Source: Xanthobacteraceae bacterium (lineage in GTDB: Bacteria > Pseudomonadota > Alphaproteobacteria > Rhizobiales > Xanthobacteraceae). Taken from it: DNA of 11,170 bases. A program made the position numbers and the translations under genes. Location of the stretch: the NCBI GenBank assembly GCA_030037105.1, contig JASHRY010000218.1:1-11170 (forward strand). The letters run 5' to 3'. How positions within the stretch are numbered: the stretch's first letter is position 1; every line of letters begins with the position of its first letter. The notes beneath the pieces were generated by a model. It saw nothing but the letters and a program-made list of their open reading frames with translations, was not told the origin of the DNA and made no database searches. Positions 1 through 7,966 of the stretch are shown piece after piece.

Positions 1-98
1 CCATGGCGGCGCGGATCGCCGCGAGCTTGCCGGAAATCGCCGACGAGGATCTGCGGCAAGCACTGGCGCGGCTCGGCGCGGCGGTCAAGCGCGGTTGA
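1..98 (+). CDS. C-terminal fragment, probably DUF721/DciA-like protein
   Basis: An open frame enters from the left edge (codon phase beginning at base 3) and stops at TGA 96-98, so only about 31 C-terminal residues are visible. They read as an amphipathic, Ala/Leu/Arg-rich helix with the core SLPEIADEDLRQALARLGA. An internal ATG lies at base 3, but the real start is presumably outside the window. I recall this kind of ending (an acidic turn, then LR.AL.RLG.AV and a basic tail) from alphaproteobacterial DUF721 proteins, relatives of the helicase-loading factor DciA. In that group such genes often precede a DsbA-family gene and smc, as here. The family call therefore rests mainly on gene order and on a short resemblance. 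That a coding frame ends here is more certain than its identity. Confidence 0.45.
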   Translation, partial: MAARIAASLPEIADEDLRQALARLGAAVKRG

Positions 99-206
99 CG
101 TTCCCTCGCAAGCTGTGACCTTCCGGTGTCGCCATGACGCGGGACCTTGGTGCGATGGCGTGCTAAACTAATGCCACCTTTGTGCCGCAAGAAACTCACC
201 TCAACC

Positions 207-211
207 AGGAG
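207..211 (+). promoter_or_regulatory. Ribosome binding site that decides the dsbA-like start
   Basis: AGGAG sits six bases before the TTG at 218-220. The alternative in-frame GTG at 182 has no purine-rich sequence at the right distance. The TTG start also puts the twin-arginine motif at residues 5-6, as expected for a Tat signal, instead of burying it behind twelve extra residues. Confidence 0.65.
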
Positions 212-217
212 CCGCCC

Positions 218-880
218 TTGACGCTGACACGTCGCGACTTGCTTACGGCCTCGGCCTCTTTCGTGCTCGCCGGGACGGCCATATCGGGCTCTGGATTTCC
301 AGCGCTCGTCGGTCCGGCCTTGGCGGACGAGCCCTCGCCGGCCGATTTGGCACAGGCCGGTCCCGACGGCGACATCACGCTCGGTTCGGACAAGGCGCCG
401 GTGACGATCATCGAATACGCCTCGATGACCTGCCCGCACTGCGCGCATTTCGCGACGACGACCTTTCCACAACTGAAGCAGCGCTACATCGACACCGGCA
501 AGGTACGCTTCATCTTCCGCGAATTCCCGCTCGACCCGCTCGCCGCCGCCGGTTTCATGCTGGCGCGCTGCGCCGGCAAGGACAAGTACATGGCGGTCGT
601 GGAGACCCTGTTCGCCAAGCAGCAGGAATGGATGGTGCAAAAGCCGATCGGACCGTTGCGGGAAATCGCCAAACAGTTCGGCTTTACCACGCAGTCATTC
701 GATCACTGCCTGGCGAATCAGAAGGTGCTCGACGGCATCCAGGATGTGCGCGACCGCGCCGCCAAGAAGCTCGGAGTCAACTCCACGCCGACCTTCTTCA
801 TCAATGGCAAGAAGCTCTCCGGCGACCAGTCGATCGACGCAATGGCCAAGGTGATCGACCCCTATCTTAAGGAAGGATAA
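218..880 (+). CDS. Tat-exported DsbA-family thiol:disulfide oxidoreductase
   Basis: A periplasmic thioredoxin-fold protein (220 residues from the TTG at 218) expected to make, break or isomerise disulfide bonds in exported proteins. The N-terminus has TRRDLL (Arg5-Arg6) followed by a hydrophobic stretch and an ALA cleavage site near residue 36, which is a twin-arginine signal peptide. The mature part carries the redox motif CPHC (Cys72, Cys75) after a beta strand ending in EYASMT. The cis-proline loop is STPTFFING (Pro about 191). The helical insert between them matches the DsbA/BdbD group of the DSBA-like family. The reading could begin at GTG 182, giving 232 residues, but the Shine-Dalgarno favours 218. 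The gene follows a DciA-like tail and precedes smc by 220 bases, so it may share transcripts with neither. Whether it acts as oxidase or isomerase cannot be told from sequence, and no DsbB or DsbD partner is visible. Confidence 0.9.
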   Translation: MTLTRRDLLTASASFVLAGTAISGSGFPALVGPALADEPSPADLAQAGPDGDITLGSDKAPVTIIEYASMTCPHCAHFATTTFPQLKQRYIDTGKVRFIFREFPLDPLAAAGFMLARCAGKDKYMAVVETLFAKQQEWMVQKPIGPLREIAKQFGFTTQSFDHCLANQKVLDGIQDVRDRAAKKLGVNSTPTFFINGKKLSGDQSIDAMAKVIDPYLKEG

Positions 881-917
881 GGGTTTTCCGGATCGGCGGG
901 ACACGCGGGGGCGGCCG

Positions 918-952
918 TTCGAAGCGCGCCGCCGCAAGCTGCGGCGAGCGAA
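918..952. other. Hairpin in the dsbA-smc gap
   Basis: The 220-base gap 881-1100 has no convincing gene. It holds a perfect 7-base stem CGCCGCA/TGCGGCG (930-936 with 940-946, three-base loop), flanked by short TTCG/CGAA arms (918-921 and 949-952). No T-tract follows, so it is not a standard intrinsic terminator. It could still slow polymerase or protect the 3' end of the dsbA-like mRNA. Chance hairpins are common at this GC content. Confidence 0.3.
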
Positions 953-1100
953 GGTCTGGAAAACGCCCGCGGCCCTGTTGCGCTTGCGGAGACGACGATT
1001 CATTCTCCGCGCCGATGCGGCAATCTTCCACGCGCCACCGGCGTGAGCCCATAACGATTCCCTTCGCCGCCGCCGCGAGGGAGATGGACGTAACACGAGA

Positions 1101-4100
1101 ATGAAGCTCACGCGGCTGCGCCTGATCGGCTTCAAGTCCTTCGTCGAACCGACCGATTTCGAGATCGAACCGGGCCTGACCGGCGTCGTCGGTCCGAATG
1201 GTTGCGGCAAGTCCAATCTGGTCGAGGCCGTGCGCTGGGTCATGGGCGAAGCCTCCTACAAGGCGCTGCGCGGCGCGGAGATGGACGACGTGATCTTCTC
1301 CGGCAATGCCGGCCGGCCGGCGCGCAATCACGCCGAAGTCGCGGTCTTGATCGACAACGGCGACCGCAAGGCGCCGGCCGCGTTCAACGACAGCGACACG
1401 CTCGAAGTCTCGCGCCGCATCGTGCGCGAGCAGGGCTCGATCTACCGCGTCAACGGCCGCGAGGTGCGCGCGCACGACGTGACCGTATTGTTTGCCGACG
1501 CCTCGACCGGAGCGCGGTCGCCGGCGCTCGTCCATCAGGGCCGCATCGGCGAGATCATTCAGGCGCGACCCGACCAGCGCCGGCGCCTGCTCGAAGAAGC
1601 GGCCGGCATTTCCGGACTGCATGCCCGCCGCCACGAGGCGGAGCTGCGGCTGAAGGCCGCCGAGCACAATCTCGCGCGGGTCGAAGACGTCATCGGCCAG
1701 CTCGCCGCCCAGTTGGCCGCGCTCAAGACCCAGGCCCGGCAGGCGGTGCGCTATCGCAATATTTCCGCGCAGGTGCGCCGGGCCGAAGCGCTGCTGCTCC
1801 ATTTGCGCTGGACGGCGGGGAAAGCCGATGTCGCCAGCGCCGCGCGGGCCAAGGACGAGGCGGTCCGCCTCGTCGCCGCGCGCATCGGCGAGCAGGCGCA
1901 AGCGTCCACCCGCCAGGCGCAAGTTGCGGCCGACCTGCCGGCCTTGCGCCAGGCGGAAGCCAAAGCCGCCGCGGCGCTGCAGCGGCTCACCCTCGCGCGC
2001 GAGGCGCTCGAGCGCGAGGAAGCCCGCGCCAAGGAGCGCATCGGCGAACTCGACCGCCGCCTCGAACAATTCGCCGCCGACCTCGAGCGCGAGCGCAGGC
2101 TTGCAGCCGATGCCGCGGCGGCGCTCGAACGGCTCGGCGGCGAAGAGAAAACGCTCAAAGCCGCGGCGCAGGCCAACGCCGCGCGGCTTTCCGGCGCCAA
2201 CGAACGCGTCGCCAAAGCGGACGCGGCGCTTGCGGCATCGGAAAAGTCCTTCGCCGATCTCACCGGAGCGCTCGCCGATCTGACGGCCCGCCGCCATCAG
2301 CTTCAGGCCGCAATCCGCGATCACGGCGAGCGTGCCGCGCGACTCGAAGCCGAGCACGCCAATATCGAGGTGGCGCTCGCCGACGCCGGCAGCGGCGAGC
2401 CCGATCTGTCGGCGCTGGCCGAGGCGCTTGCCGCTGCACAGGCCGCGCTCGAGGAGGCGGAACGCGCGGCGCGTGCCGCGGAAGTCGCGCACACGGGGGC
2501 AAGAGAAAAAGTCGAGGCCGCGCGCGGGCCGCTCGATGGCGCCGAGCGCCGCGTGCAGCGGCTGGAAACCGAGGCGAAGACCATCGGCAAGCTTTTGGCC
2601 GTCGAAAACAAGAATCTCTGGCCGCCGGTGATCGACGCGATCACCGTCGCCAAGGGATATGAGAAAGCGCTGGGTGCTGCGCTCGGCGACGATCTCGACG
2701 CACCGGTCGAGGATTCCGCACCGATTCGCTGGGCCGGCGCGACAATCGATCCAACCGATCCCGGCCTGCCGCGAGGCGCCACCGCGCTTTCGCGCCATGT
2801 GCAGGCCCCGCCGCAACTGGCGCGCCGCCTGGCCCAGATCGGCGTCGTCGCCCGCGACGAGGGAGCGCGCCTTGCGGCGATGCTCAAGCCCGGCCAGCGG
2901 CTCGTCTCACGCGAAGGTGATCTCTGGCGCTGGGACGGCTTTGCCGTCGCGGCCCACGCGCCGACCGGAACAGCGCGCCGGCTCGCCGAGCGCGGTCGCC
3001 TCGCGGCGATCGAGGGCGAGCTTGCGGCCGCCCGCGGCGAGGGCGAAGCCAAGCGCCATGCGCTCGAAACGGCGGAGGCGGCGCTCGCCGCGGCGGCGGA
3101 AGCGGAGCGGGAAGCCCGCGCCCGTTGGCGCGAGGCTCAACACCTGACCGATGCCGCACGCGAACAGCACGCCGCCGCCGAGCGCGAGAGCAGCCGTAAC
3201 GCGGCGCGCATCTCGGCGCTGAAGGAGGCGCGGCAGCGGATCAGCGCCAGCCGCGACGAAGCGGATGCGGCCCGCCGCGACGCCGAAGCGGCGCTTGCCG
3301 CGCTTCCTGCCGCCGCCGATCTGGAAACGAAACTCGCCAAAATCAACGAGACGATTGCACGCGACCGCGACGCGCTCGCCGAAGTCCGGGTCGAAGCTCA
3401 AGCGATCGCGCGCGAGGCCGAACTCGCCGATCGCCGCTTGCAGGCGATCGCGGCCGAGCGCGCGGCCTGGGATGAACGCAAGCACGCCGCCGCGGCGCAG
3501 ATCGCGACCGTCGGGCGGCGCGCGGAGGAGGCGAGAAGCGAGCGGACCGAGCTTGAGAACGCGCCGCAAAAATTCGCCGACCAGCGCCAGGCCCTGATCG
3601 GCGAGATCGAGACGGCCACGGTCGAACGCCGCGCCGCCGCCGACCGGCTGGCGGCCGCCGAAACGCAACTTGCCGAGGCCGACAAGGCCACGCGCGCCGC
3701 GCTCGAAGCCGTCGGCGAAGCCCGTGCCGCGGCGGCGCGCGCCGAGGAACGCTGCGAGGGCGCCGAGCGCCATCTCGGCGATATCGAACACGAGATCCGC
3801 GATCTACTCGACGTCGAACCGACCGCCGCGGCGGAGATCGCCGAGATCAAGGCGGACGCCGAGCTGCCGCAGATGGCCGAGGTCGAGGCGAAACTCGAGC
3901 GCATCCGGCGCGAGCGCGAACGCCTGGGCTCGGTGAACCTGCTCGCCGAGCAGGAGCTGCACGAGGTCGAGGCGCAGCACGGGCGGCTCAACGCCGAGCG
4001 CGACGACCTCGTCGAGGCCATCAGGCGGCTGCGGCAAGGCATCCACAGCCTCAACCACGAGGCGCGCGAGCGCCTGCTCGCGTCGTTCGCAGGGGTCAAC

Positions 4101-4550
4101 GAAAATTTCCAAAAGCTCTTCGTCAAGTTGTTCGGCGGCGGCAGCGCCGAATTGCAGTTGATCGAGAGCGAGGACCCGCTCGAAGCCGGCCTTGAAATCA
4201 TCGCGAAGCCGCCGGGCAAAAAGCCGGTGACGCTGTCGCTGCTCTCCGGCGGCGAACAAGCGCTCACCGCCCTGGCGCTGATCTTCGCCGTGTTCCTCAC
4301 CAATCCGGCGCCGATCTGCGTGCTCGACGAGGCCGAGGCGGCGCTCGACGATTACAATGTCGAGCACTTCTGCAACCTGCTCGAGGAGATGACGCGCTCG
4401 ACCGATACCCGTTTCGTCATCATCACCCACAACCCGATCACCATGGCGCGCATGAACCGGCTCTACGGCGTCACCATGGCCGAGCGCGGCGTCTCCCAAC
4501 TTGTGTCGGTCGATCTCGAAAGCGCGGTGAAAATGCGCGAGGCGGGATAA
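1101..4550 (+). CDS. smc: Chromosome segregation protein SMC
   Basis: The ATPase core of bacterial condensin, which loads at origins and extrudes DNA loops to fold and separate sister chromosomes, normally with ScpA and ScpB (not in this window). The protein has 1149 residues. The N-terminal ATPase half has Walker A GPNGCGKS (31-38) and a Q-loop VHQGRIGEI (Gln146). Very long Ala/Glu/Arg-rich coiled coils run roughly from 165 to 500 and from 620 to 980. A hinge lies near 505-615, starting LWPPVIDAITVAKGYEKALG. The C-terminal half has the ABC signature LSGGEQ (1048-1053), Walker B VLDEAEAALDD with Asp1076 and catalytic Glu1077, and the switch histidine in IITHNP. The ATG at 1101 gives the standard MKLTRLRLIGFKSF start, but no strong Shine-Dalgarno precedes it. 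A 6-codon frame (1084-1104) overlaps the start by ATGA. Repetitive high-GC coiled-coil DNA produces long antisense open frames, which are not genes. Confidence 0.97.
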   Translation: MKLTRLRLIGFKSFVEPTDFEIEPGLTGVVGPNGCGKSNLVEAVRWVMGEASYKALRGAEMDDVIFSGNAGRPARNHAEVAVLIDNGDRKAPAAFNDSDTLEVSRRIVREQGSIYRVNGREVRAHDVTVLFADASTGARSPALVHQGRIGEIIQARPDQRRRLLEEAAGISGLHARRHEAELRLKAAEHNLARVEDVIGQLAAQLAALKTQARQAVRYRNISAQVRRAEALLLHLRWTAGKADVASAARAKDEAVRLVAARIGEQAQASTRQAQVAADLPALRQAEAKAAAALQRLTLAREALEREEARAKERIGELDRRLEQFAADLERERRLAADAAAALERLGGEEKTLKAAAQANAARLSGANERVAKADAALAASEKSFADLTGALADLTARRHQLQAAIRDHGERAARLEAEHANIEVALADAGSGEPDLSALAEALAAAQAALEEAERAARAAEVAHTGAREKVEAARGPLDGAERRVQRLETEAKTIGKLLAVENKNLWPPVIDAITVAKGYEKALGAALGDDLDAPVEDSAPIRWAGATIDPTDPGLPRGATALSRHVQAPPQLARRLAQIGVVARDEGARLAAMLKPGQRLVSREGDLWRWDGFAVAAHAPTGTARRLAERGRLAAIEGELAAARGEGEAKRHALETAEAALAAAAEAEREARARWREAQHLTDAAREQHAAAERESSRNAARISALKEARQRISASRDEADAARRDAEAALAALPAAADLETKLAKINETIARDRDALAEVRVEAQAIAREAELADRRLQAIAAERAAWDERKHAAAAQIATVGRRAEEARSERTELENAPQKFADQRQALIGEIETATVERRAAADRLAAAETQLAEADKATRAALEAVGEARAAAARAEERCEGAERHLGDIEHEIRDLLDVEPTAAAEIAEIKADAELPQMAEVEAKLERIRRERERLGSVNLLAEQELHEVEAQHGRLNAERDDLVEAIRRLRQGIHSLNHEARERLLASFAGVNENFQKLFVKLFGGGSAELQLIESEDPLEAGLEIIAKPPGKKPVTLSLLSGGEQALTALALIFAVFLTNPAPICVLDEAEAALDDYNVEHFCNLLEEMTRSTDTRFVIITHNPITMARMNRLYGVTMAERGVSQLVSVDLESAVKMREAG

Positions 4551-4632
4551 CCGCCCGCTCTCGTCGTCCGCGACGCGGCTTCGGCCCGCGAACCCGAAAT
4601 CCACAATCACCGCCCGTGAATACGGATTCCGG

Positions 4633-4684
4633 ATTCCTCGCGGAGCCTGTCATCGCGCCGGACCCGTTGGCTCGGTCGAGGAAT
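4633..4684. repeat. Long imperfect hairpin repeat between convergent genes
   Basis: ATTCCTCG (4633-4640) pairs with CGAGGAAT (4677-4684), and inside it GAGCC (4643-4647) pairs with GGCTC (4669-4673), leaving a GC-rich loop. A 7-base tandem duplication, GGATTCC GGATTCC, leads into the left arm. The element fills most of the 145-base gap between the ends of smc (+) and the decarboxylase gene (-). I recall similar gcggagcctgtcatcg-type intergenic repeats in Bradyrhizobium relatives, unverified. It may serve as a two-way transcription stop, although neither side has a clear T-tract. Confidence 0.45.
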
Positions 4685-4695
4685 GACGTCAGCTC

Positions 4696-5679
4696 CTATA
4701 CTTTCCCGAGCTTGAACAGCCGCATCGCGTTGGTACGGCCGATCTTCATCCGGTCGTTCTCGCTGATCGGACAGGAATCGAACCAGCGCGCGGCGTGGTC
4801 GATGTTCTCGAACGGCCAATCGGCCGAGAACATGATGCGGTCGGCGCCGAGGACGAGCATGGCGTTGAGCAGCGCCTGGGTGTGGAAATCGCCCGAGGTG
4901 GTGATGTGGAAATTGGCGCAGAAGTAATCGCGCATGCGCTTCTTCGCCGGGTGGGTGTGCCGGTTCTCGACCCAGCCATTGGCGTTGTCGATGCGCCACA
5001 TCGCACAGGGCAAGTTCTCGCCGAGATGACCGAGGACGATCTGCAAGCGCGGATGAGCGTCGAACAGGCCCGAGCCCATCAGGCGCAGCGCGTGCACCGC
5101 GGTTTCCTGCCCGAAGGCCCACACCGGACCAAGCAGCCAAGAGTGACCTTCATAGATTCTACTGTCGCGCGGCAGCGGATTGCGCGGATGCAGATAGAAG
5201 GGCACGCCGAGGCGCTCGACCGCCGCCCAGAACGGCCGGTATTGCGGCAGGTCGTAATAGACGGCGGTCTCCGCATCGTTGACTTGGGAAAAGCCGTTGA
5301 CCAGCGCGCCGCGAAAGCCGAGCTCCCTCACGCAGCGTTCCAGCTCGCGCGCCGCGACTTCGGGATCCTGCATCGGCAGCGCAGCGAGACCTTGAAAGCG
5401 GTCAGGGCGCTTGCCCACCTGTTCGGCCAGGAAGTCATTGGCCTTGCGCGCGACCTCATACGCGCGGGCCGGGTCGGGAATGGCCTGCACCGCCGGCGCA
5501 TTGAGCGACAAGAGCATCGTCTCGATGCCGTACTCGTCCATCAAGGCGAGCCGCCTGCCATGGATGTCACGATTGCGACTCTCCAGTTCCCGCCACACGC
5601 GATCGGGAAAAATGTCATTGGCATTATCGAGAGTCTCTGGGATGGAGAAATGCTCTTCCAGCGCGATCTTGCCTTGCAC
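4696..5679 (-). CDS. graF: Gamma-resorcylate (2,6-dihydroxybenzoate) decarboxylase
   Basis: A cytosolic amidohydrolase-superfamily enzyme of the ACMSD-like decarboxylase group that reversibly converts 2,6-dihydroxybenzoate to resorcinol and CO2 without oxygen or organic cofactor. The length, 327 residues, equals that of the Rhizobium enzyme. From memory of that structure the metal ligands are Glu8, His10, His164 and Asp287, with His218 near the substrate. All five residues occur at those exact positions here: LEEH (8-10), FYLHPRNP (His164), LGHLGE (His218) and FSADWPFEN (Asp287). The stretch around LSLNAPAVQAIPD is also very close to the Rhizobium protein. The start is GTG at 5679, preceded by a strong GGAGG. 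The gene converges on smc and diverges from a sugar transferase. None of the usual resorcinol partners (monooxygenase, hydroxyquinol dioxygenase, maleylacetate reductase, regulator) is adjacent. A related benzoate decarboxylase specificity is possible but less likely. Confidence 0.92.
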   Translation of the reverse strand: MQGKIALEEHFSIPETLDNANDIFPDRVWRELESRNRDIHGRRLALMDEYGIETMLLSLNAPAVQAIPDPARAYEVARKANDFLAEQVGKRPDRFQGLAALPMQDPEVAARELERCVRELGFRGALVNGFSQVNDAETAVYYDLPQYRPFWAAVERLGVPFYLHPRNPLPRDSRIYEGHSWLLGPVWAFGQETAVHALRLMGSGLFDAHPRLQIVLGHLGENLPCAMWRIDNANGWVENRHTHPAKKRMRDYFCANFHITTSGDFHTQALLNAMLVLGADRIMFSADWPFENIDHAARWFDSCPISENDRMKIGRTNAMRLFKLGKV

Positions 5680-5685
5680 GGTCTT

Positions 5686-5690
5686 CCTCC
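5686..5690 (-). promoter_or_regulatory. Ribosome binding site for the decarboxylase GTG start
   Basis: On the minus strand GGAGG lies six bases before the GTG at 5679-5677. This supports the GTG start, which yields the family's usual N-terminus MQGKIALEEHF. Confidence 0.75.
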
Positions 5691-5709
5691 CCGCCCGTTA
5701 ACCCCGATA

Positions 5710-5736
5710 CCTCGGCGCCTCGGTTTTCGCCCTCGG
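5710..5736. promoter_or_regulatory. Three CCTCGG direct repeats in the divergent promoter region
   Basis: CCTCGG occurs at 5710-5715, 5718-5723 and 5731-5736, in the 160-base gap between the divergently read decarboxylase and sugar transferase genes, 31 to 57 bases before the decarboxylase start. The first two are separated by CG, the third by TTTTCGC. Clustered copies of one 6-mer can be sites for a dimeric or oligomeric regulator. In DNA this rich in C and G they may also be chance. No regulator gene lies beside them. Confidence 0.25.
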
Positions 5737-5772
5737 TGGCACGGTTCTGGCGAGAAAGCCACTAGAGTCACG

Positions 5773-5820
5773 CGCTGTCCCGTTTCGGGGCAGCGGCGGA
5801 CGGCGCTCGCCAAAAGGCGA
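5773..5820 (+). promoter_or_regulatory. Two tandem hairpins in the leader of the sugar transferase gene
   Basis: CGCTGTCCC (5773-5781) pairs with GGGGCAGCG (5787-5795) across a five-base loop, nine pairs including one G-T. Shortly after, TCGCC (5807-5811) pairs with GGCGA (5816-5820) across AAAA. The second ends 19 bases before the ATG at 5840, so if transcribed both would lie in the untranslated leader and could affect ribosome access or RNA stability. No known riboswitch class is recognised. Confidence 0.3.
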
Positions 5821-5839
5821 CAGTCGGGCCCGGCAGGCG

Positions 5840-7312
<1,473 letters not shown>

Positions 7313-7318
7313 GCGAGC

Positions 7319-7373
7319 TCGTCCGCAATTTGGCGCGGCACCGCGCGCGGCGCCCCGACGAGCGGACGATTTT
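7319..7373 (+). terminator. Candidate intrinsic terminator after the sugar transferase gene
   Basis: TCGTCCGC (7319-7326) pairs perfectly with GCGGACGA (7362-7369) and is followed at once by TTTT (7370-7373). Inside the loop GGCGC (7332-7336) can pair with GCGCC (7350-7354), giving a branched or extended stem. It starts six bases after the stop codon of the sugar transferase gene and ends just before the converging small gene, which is the expected place for a terminator. The loop is longer than usual. Confidence 0.5.
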
Positions 7374-7381
7374 GCCCCGCT

Positions 7382-7741
7382 TTACCCGGTCGCCACCCCG
7401 ACGAGCGCCGAGATGGCGACGACCGCGCCGAGAGTGGCGAGCGCCGTCGAAAGCCATAGCAACCCGACGAGCAGCCAGACCGGACGCGGCTTGCCCATCG
7501 TCTCGGCGAGCGGGCTTGCCCAGGATTCCAGCGCCGGCTCCGCCTTGCGCAAGGCCGCGGTCGCGCGCTCGATCTCGGCGAGAGCGCGCGCGAGCTGGTC
7601 GCGTTCGTAAGGCGCAAGCGAGCCGGCTGCGTCGGCCGCCGGCGTCACGGCGCTCGGCGTCGCCTCGAATTCGCGAACATCGTCCACGGCATCGCCAACT
7701 ATGCTCTGCGACGAAAGGGGATCGAGAAAATGCTTCGTCAT
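7382..7741 (-). CDS. Small single-span membrane protein of unknown function
   Basis: I do not recognise this family. The 119-residue protein has an acidic, Ala/Pro-rich, probably disordered N-terminal third. A charged amphipathic helix follows (about 44-70, PYERDQLARALAEIERATAAL). The C-terminus is strongly hydrophobic (about 88-116, VWLLVGLLWLSTALATLGAV and on), with almost nothing after it. It therefore looks like a tail-anchored or C-terminally anchored inner-membrane protein with a cytosolic helical part. A longer frame from TTG 7783 is open, but ATG 7741 has the sequence AGGTGA five bases before it, matching the 16S rRNA tail, so the shorter form is preferred. The gene converges on the sugar transferase gene and diverges from lemA. 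A plus-strand open frame over the same bases lacks protein-like character. Confidence 0.65.
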   Translation of the reverse strand: MTKHFLDPLSSQSIVGDAVDDVREFEATPSAVTPAADAAGSLAPYERDQLARALAEIERATAALRKAEPALESWASPLAETMGKPRPVWLLVGLLWLSTALATLGAVVAISALVGVATG

Positions 7742-7746
7742 GGCAC

Positions 7747-7752
7747 TCACCT
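7747..7752 (-). promoter_or_regulatory. Ribosome binding site that decides the small membrane protein start
   Basis: Read on the minus strand, AGGTGA lies five bases before the ATG at 7741. It is complementary to the 16S 3' tail (GGAGGTGA), unlike the region before the alternative TTG at 7783. Confidence 0.6.
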
Positions 7753-7817
7753 GCTTGCCGCCTTGGGAATCCCTAAACGACAAGGGCCGGCCGCGCGATA
7801 TTCATCAACGGCTAACC

Positions 7818-7834
7818 TTAACGGGGACGGTTAA
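7818..7834. promoter_or_regulatory. TTAAC-N7-GTTAA inverted repeat in the lemA upstream region
   Basis: A short AT-rich palindrome, TTAAC (7818-7822) and GTTAA (7830-7834) with seven bases between, lies in the 225-base gap between the divergent small membrane protein and lemA. In this GC-rich gap it is the most operator-like sequence, and nothing else in the gap looks like a gene. TTAACG (7818-7823) and TATCTA (7841-7846), 17 bases apart, also make a weak promoter-like pair reading toward lemA. It does not fit the CtrA box, which needs two TTAA in the same direction seven bases apart. Confidence 0.25.
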
Positions 7835-7966
7835 TCGTCCTATCTATGGCGATGGCGCGGGGTGGGTTTTGCCGGTTGTTCGGTCGCCCACGCCCGACCC
7901 GTGTTGCGTTACGCCACGCTGCGGCCGCCGAGCCGATCCCGTCCCGCATGCCGAAGGATTCCGTCT

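Noticed and set aside
147..174. Sigma-70-like promoter (TTGGTG, then TAATGC) before the dsbA-like gene
   Set aside because: The match to both boxes is poor and the spacing one base short. Nothing distinguishes it from background.
867..2816. A 649-codon open frame on the minus strand over the dsbA-smc gap and the first half of smc
   Set aside because: It is the mirror of a GC-rich coiled-coil gene. It has no recognisable domain and smc is certain in the other frame.
7818..7834. CtrA binding box upstream of lemA
   Set aside because: Two TTAA are present but nine bases apart, not seven, so it is kept only as an unnamed palindrome.
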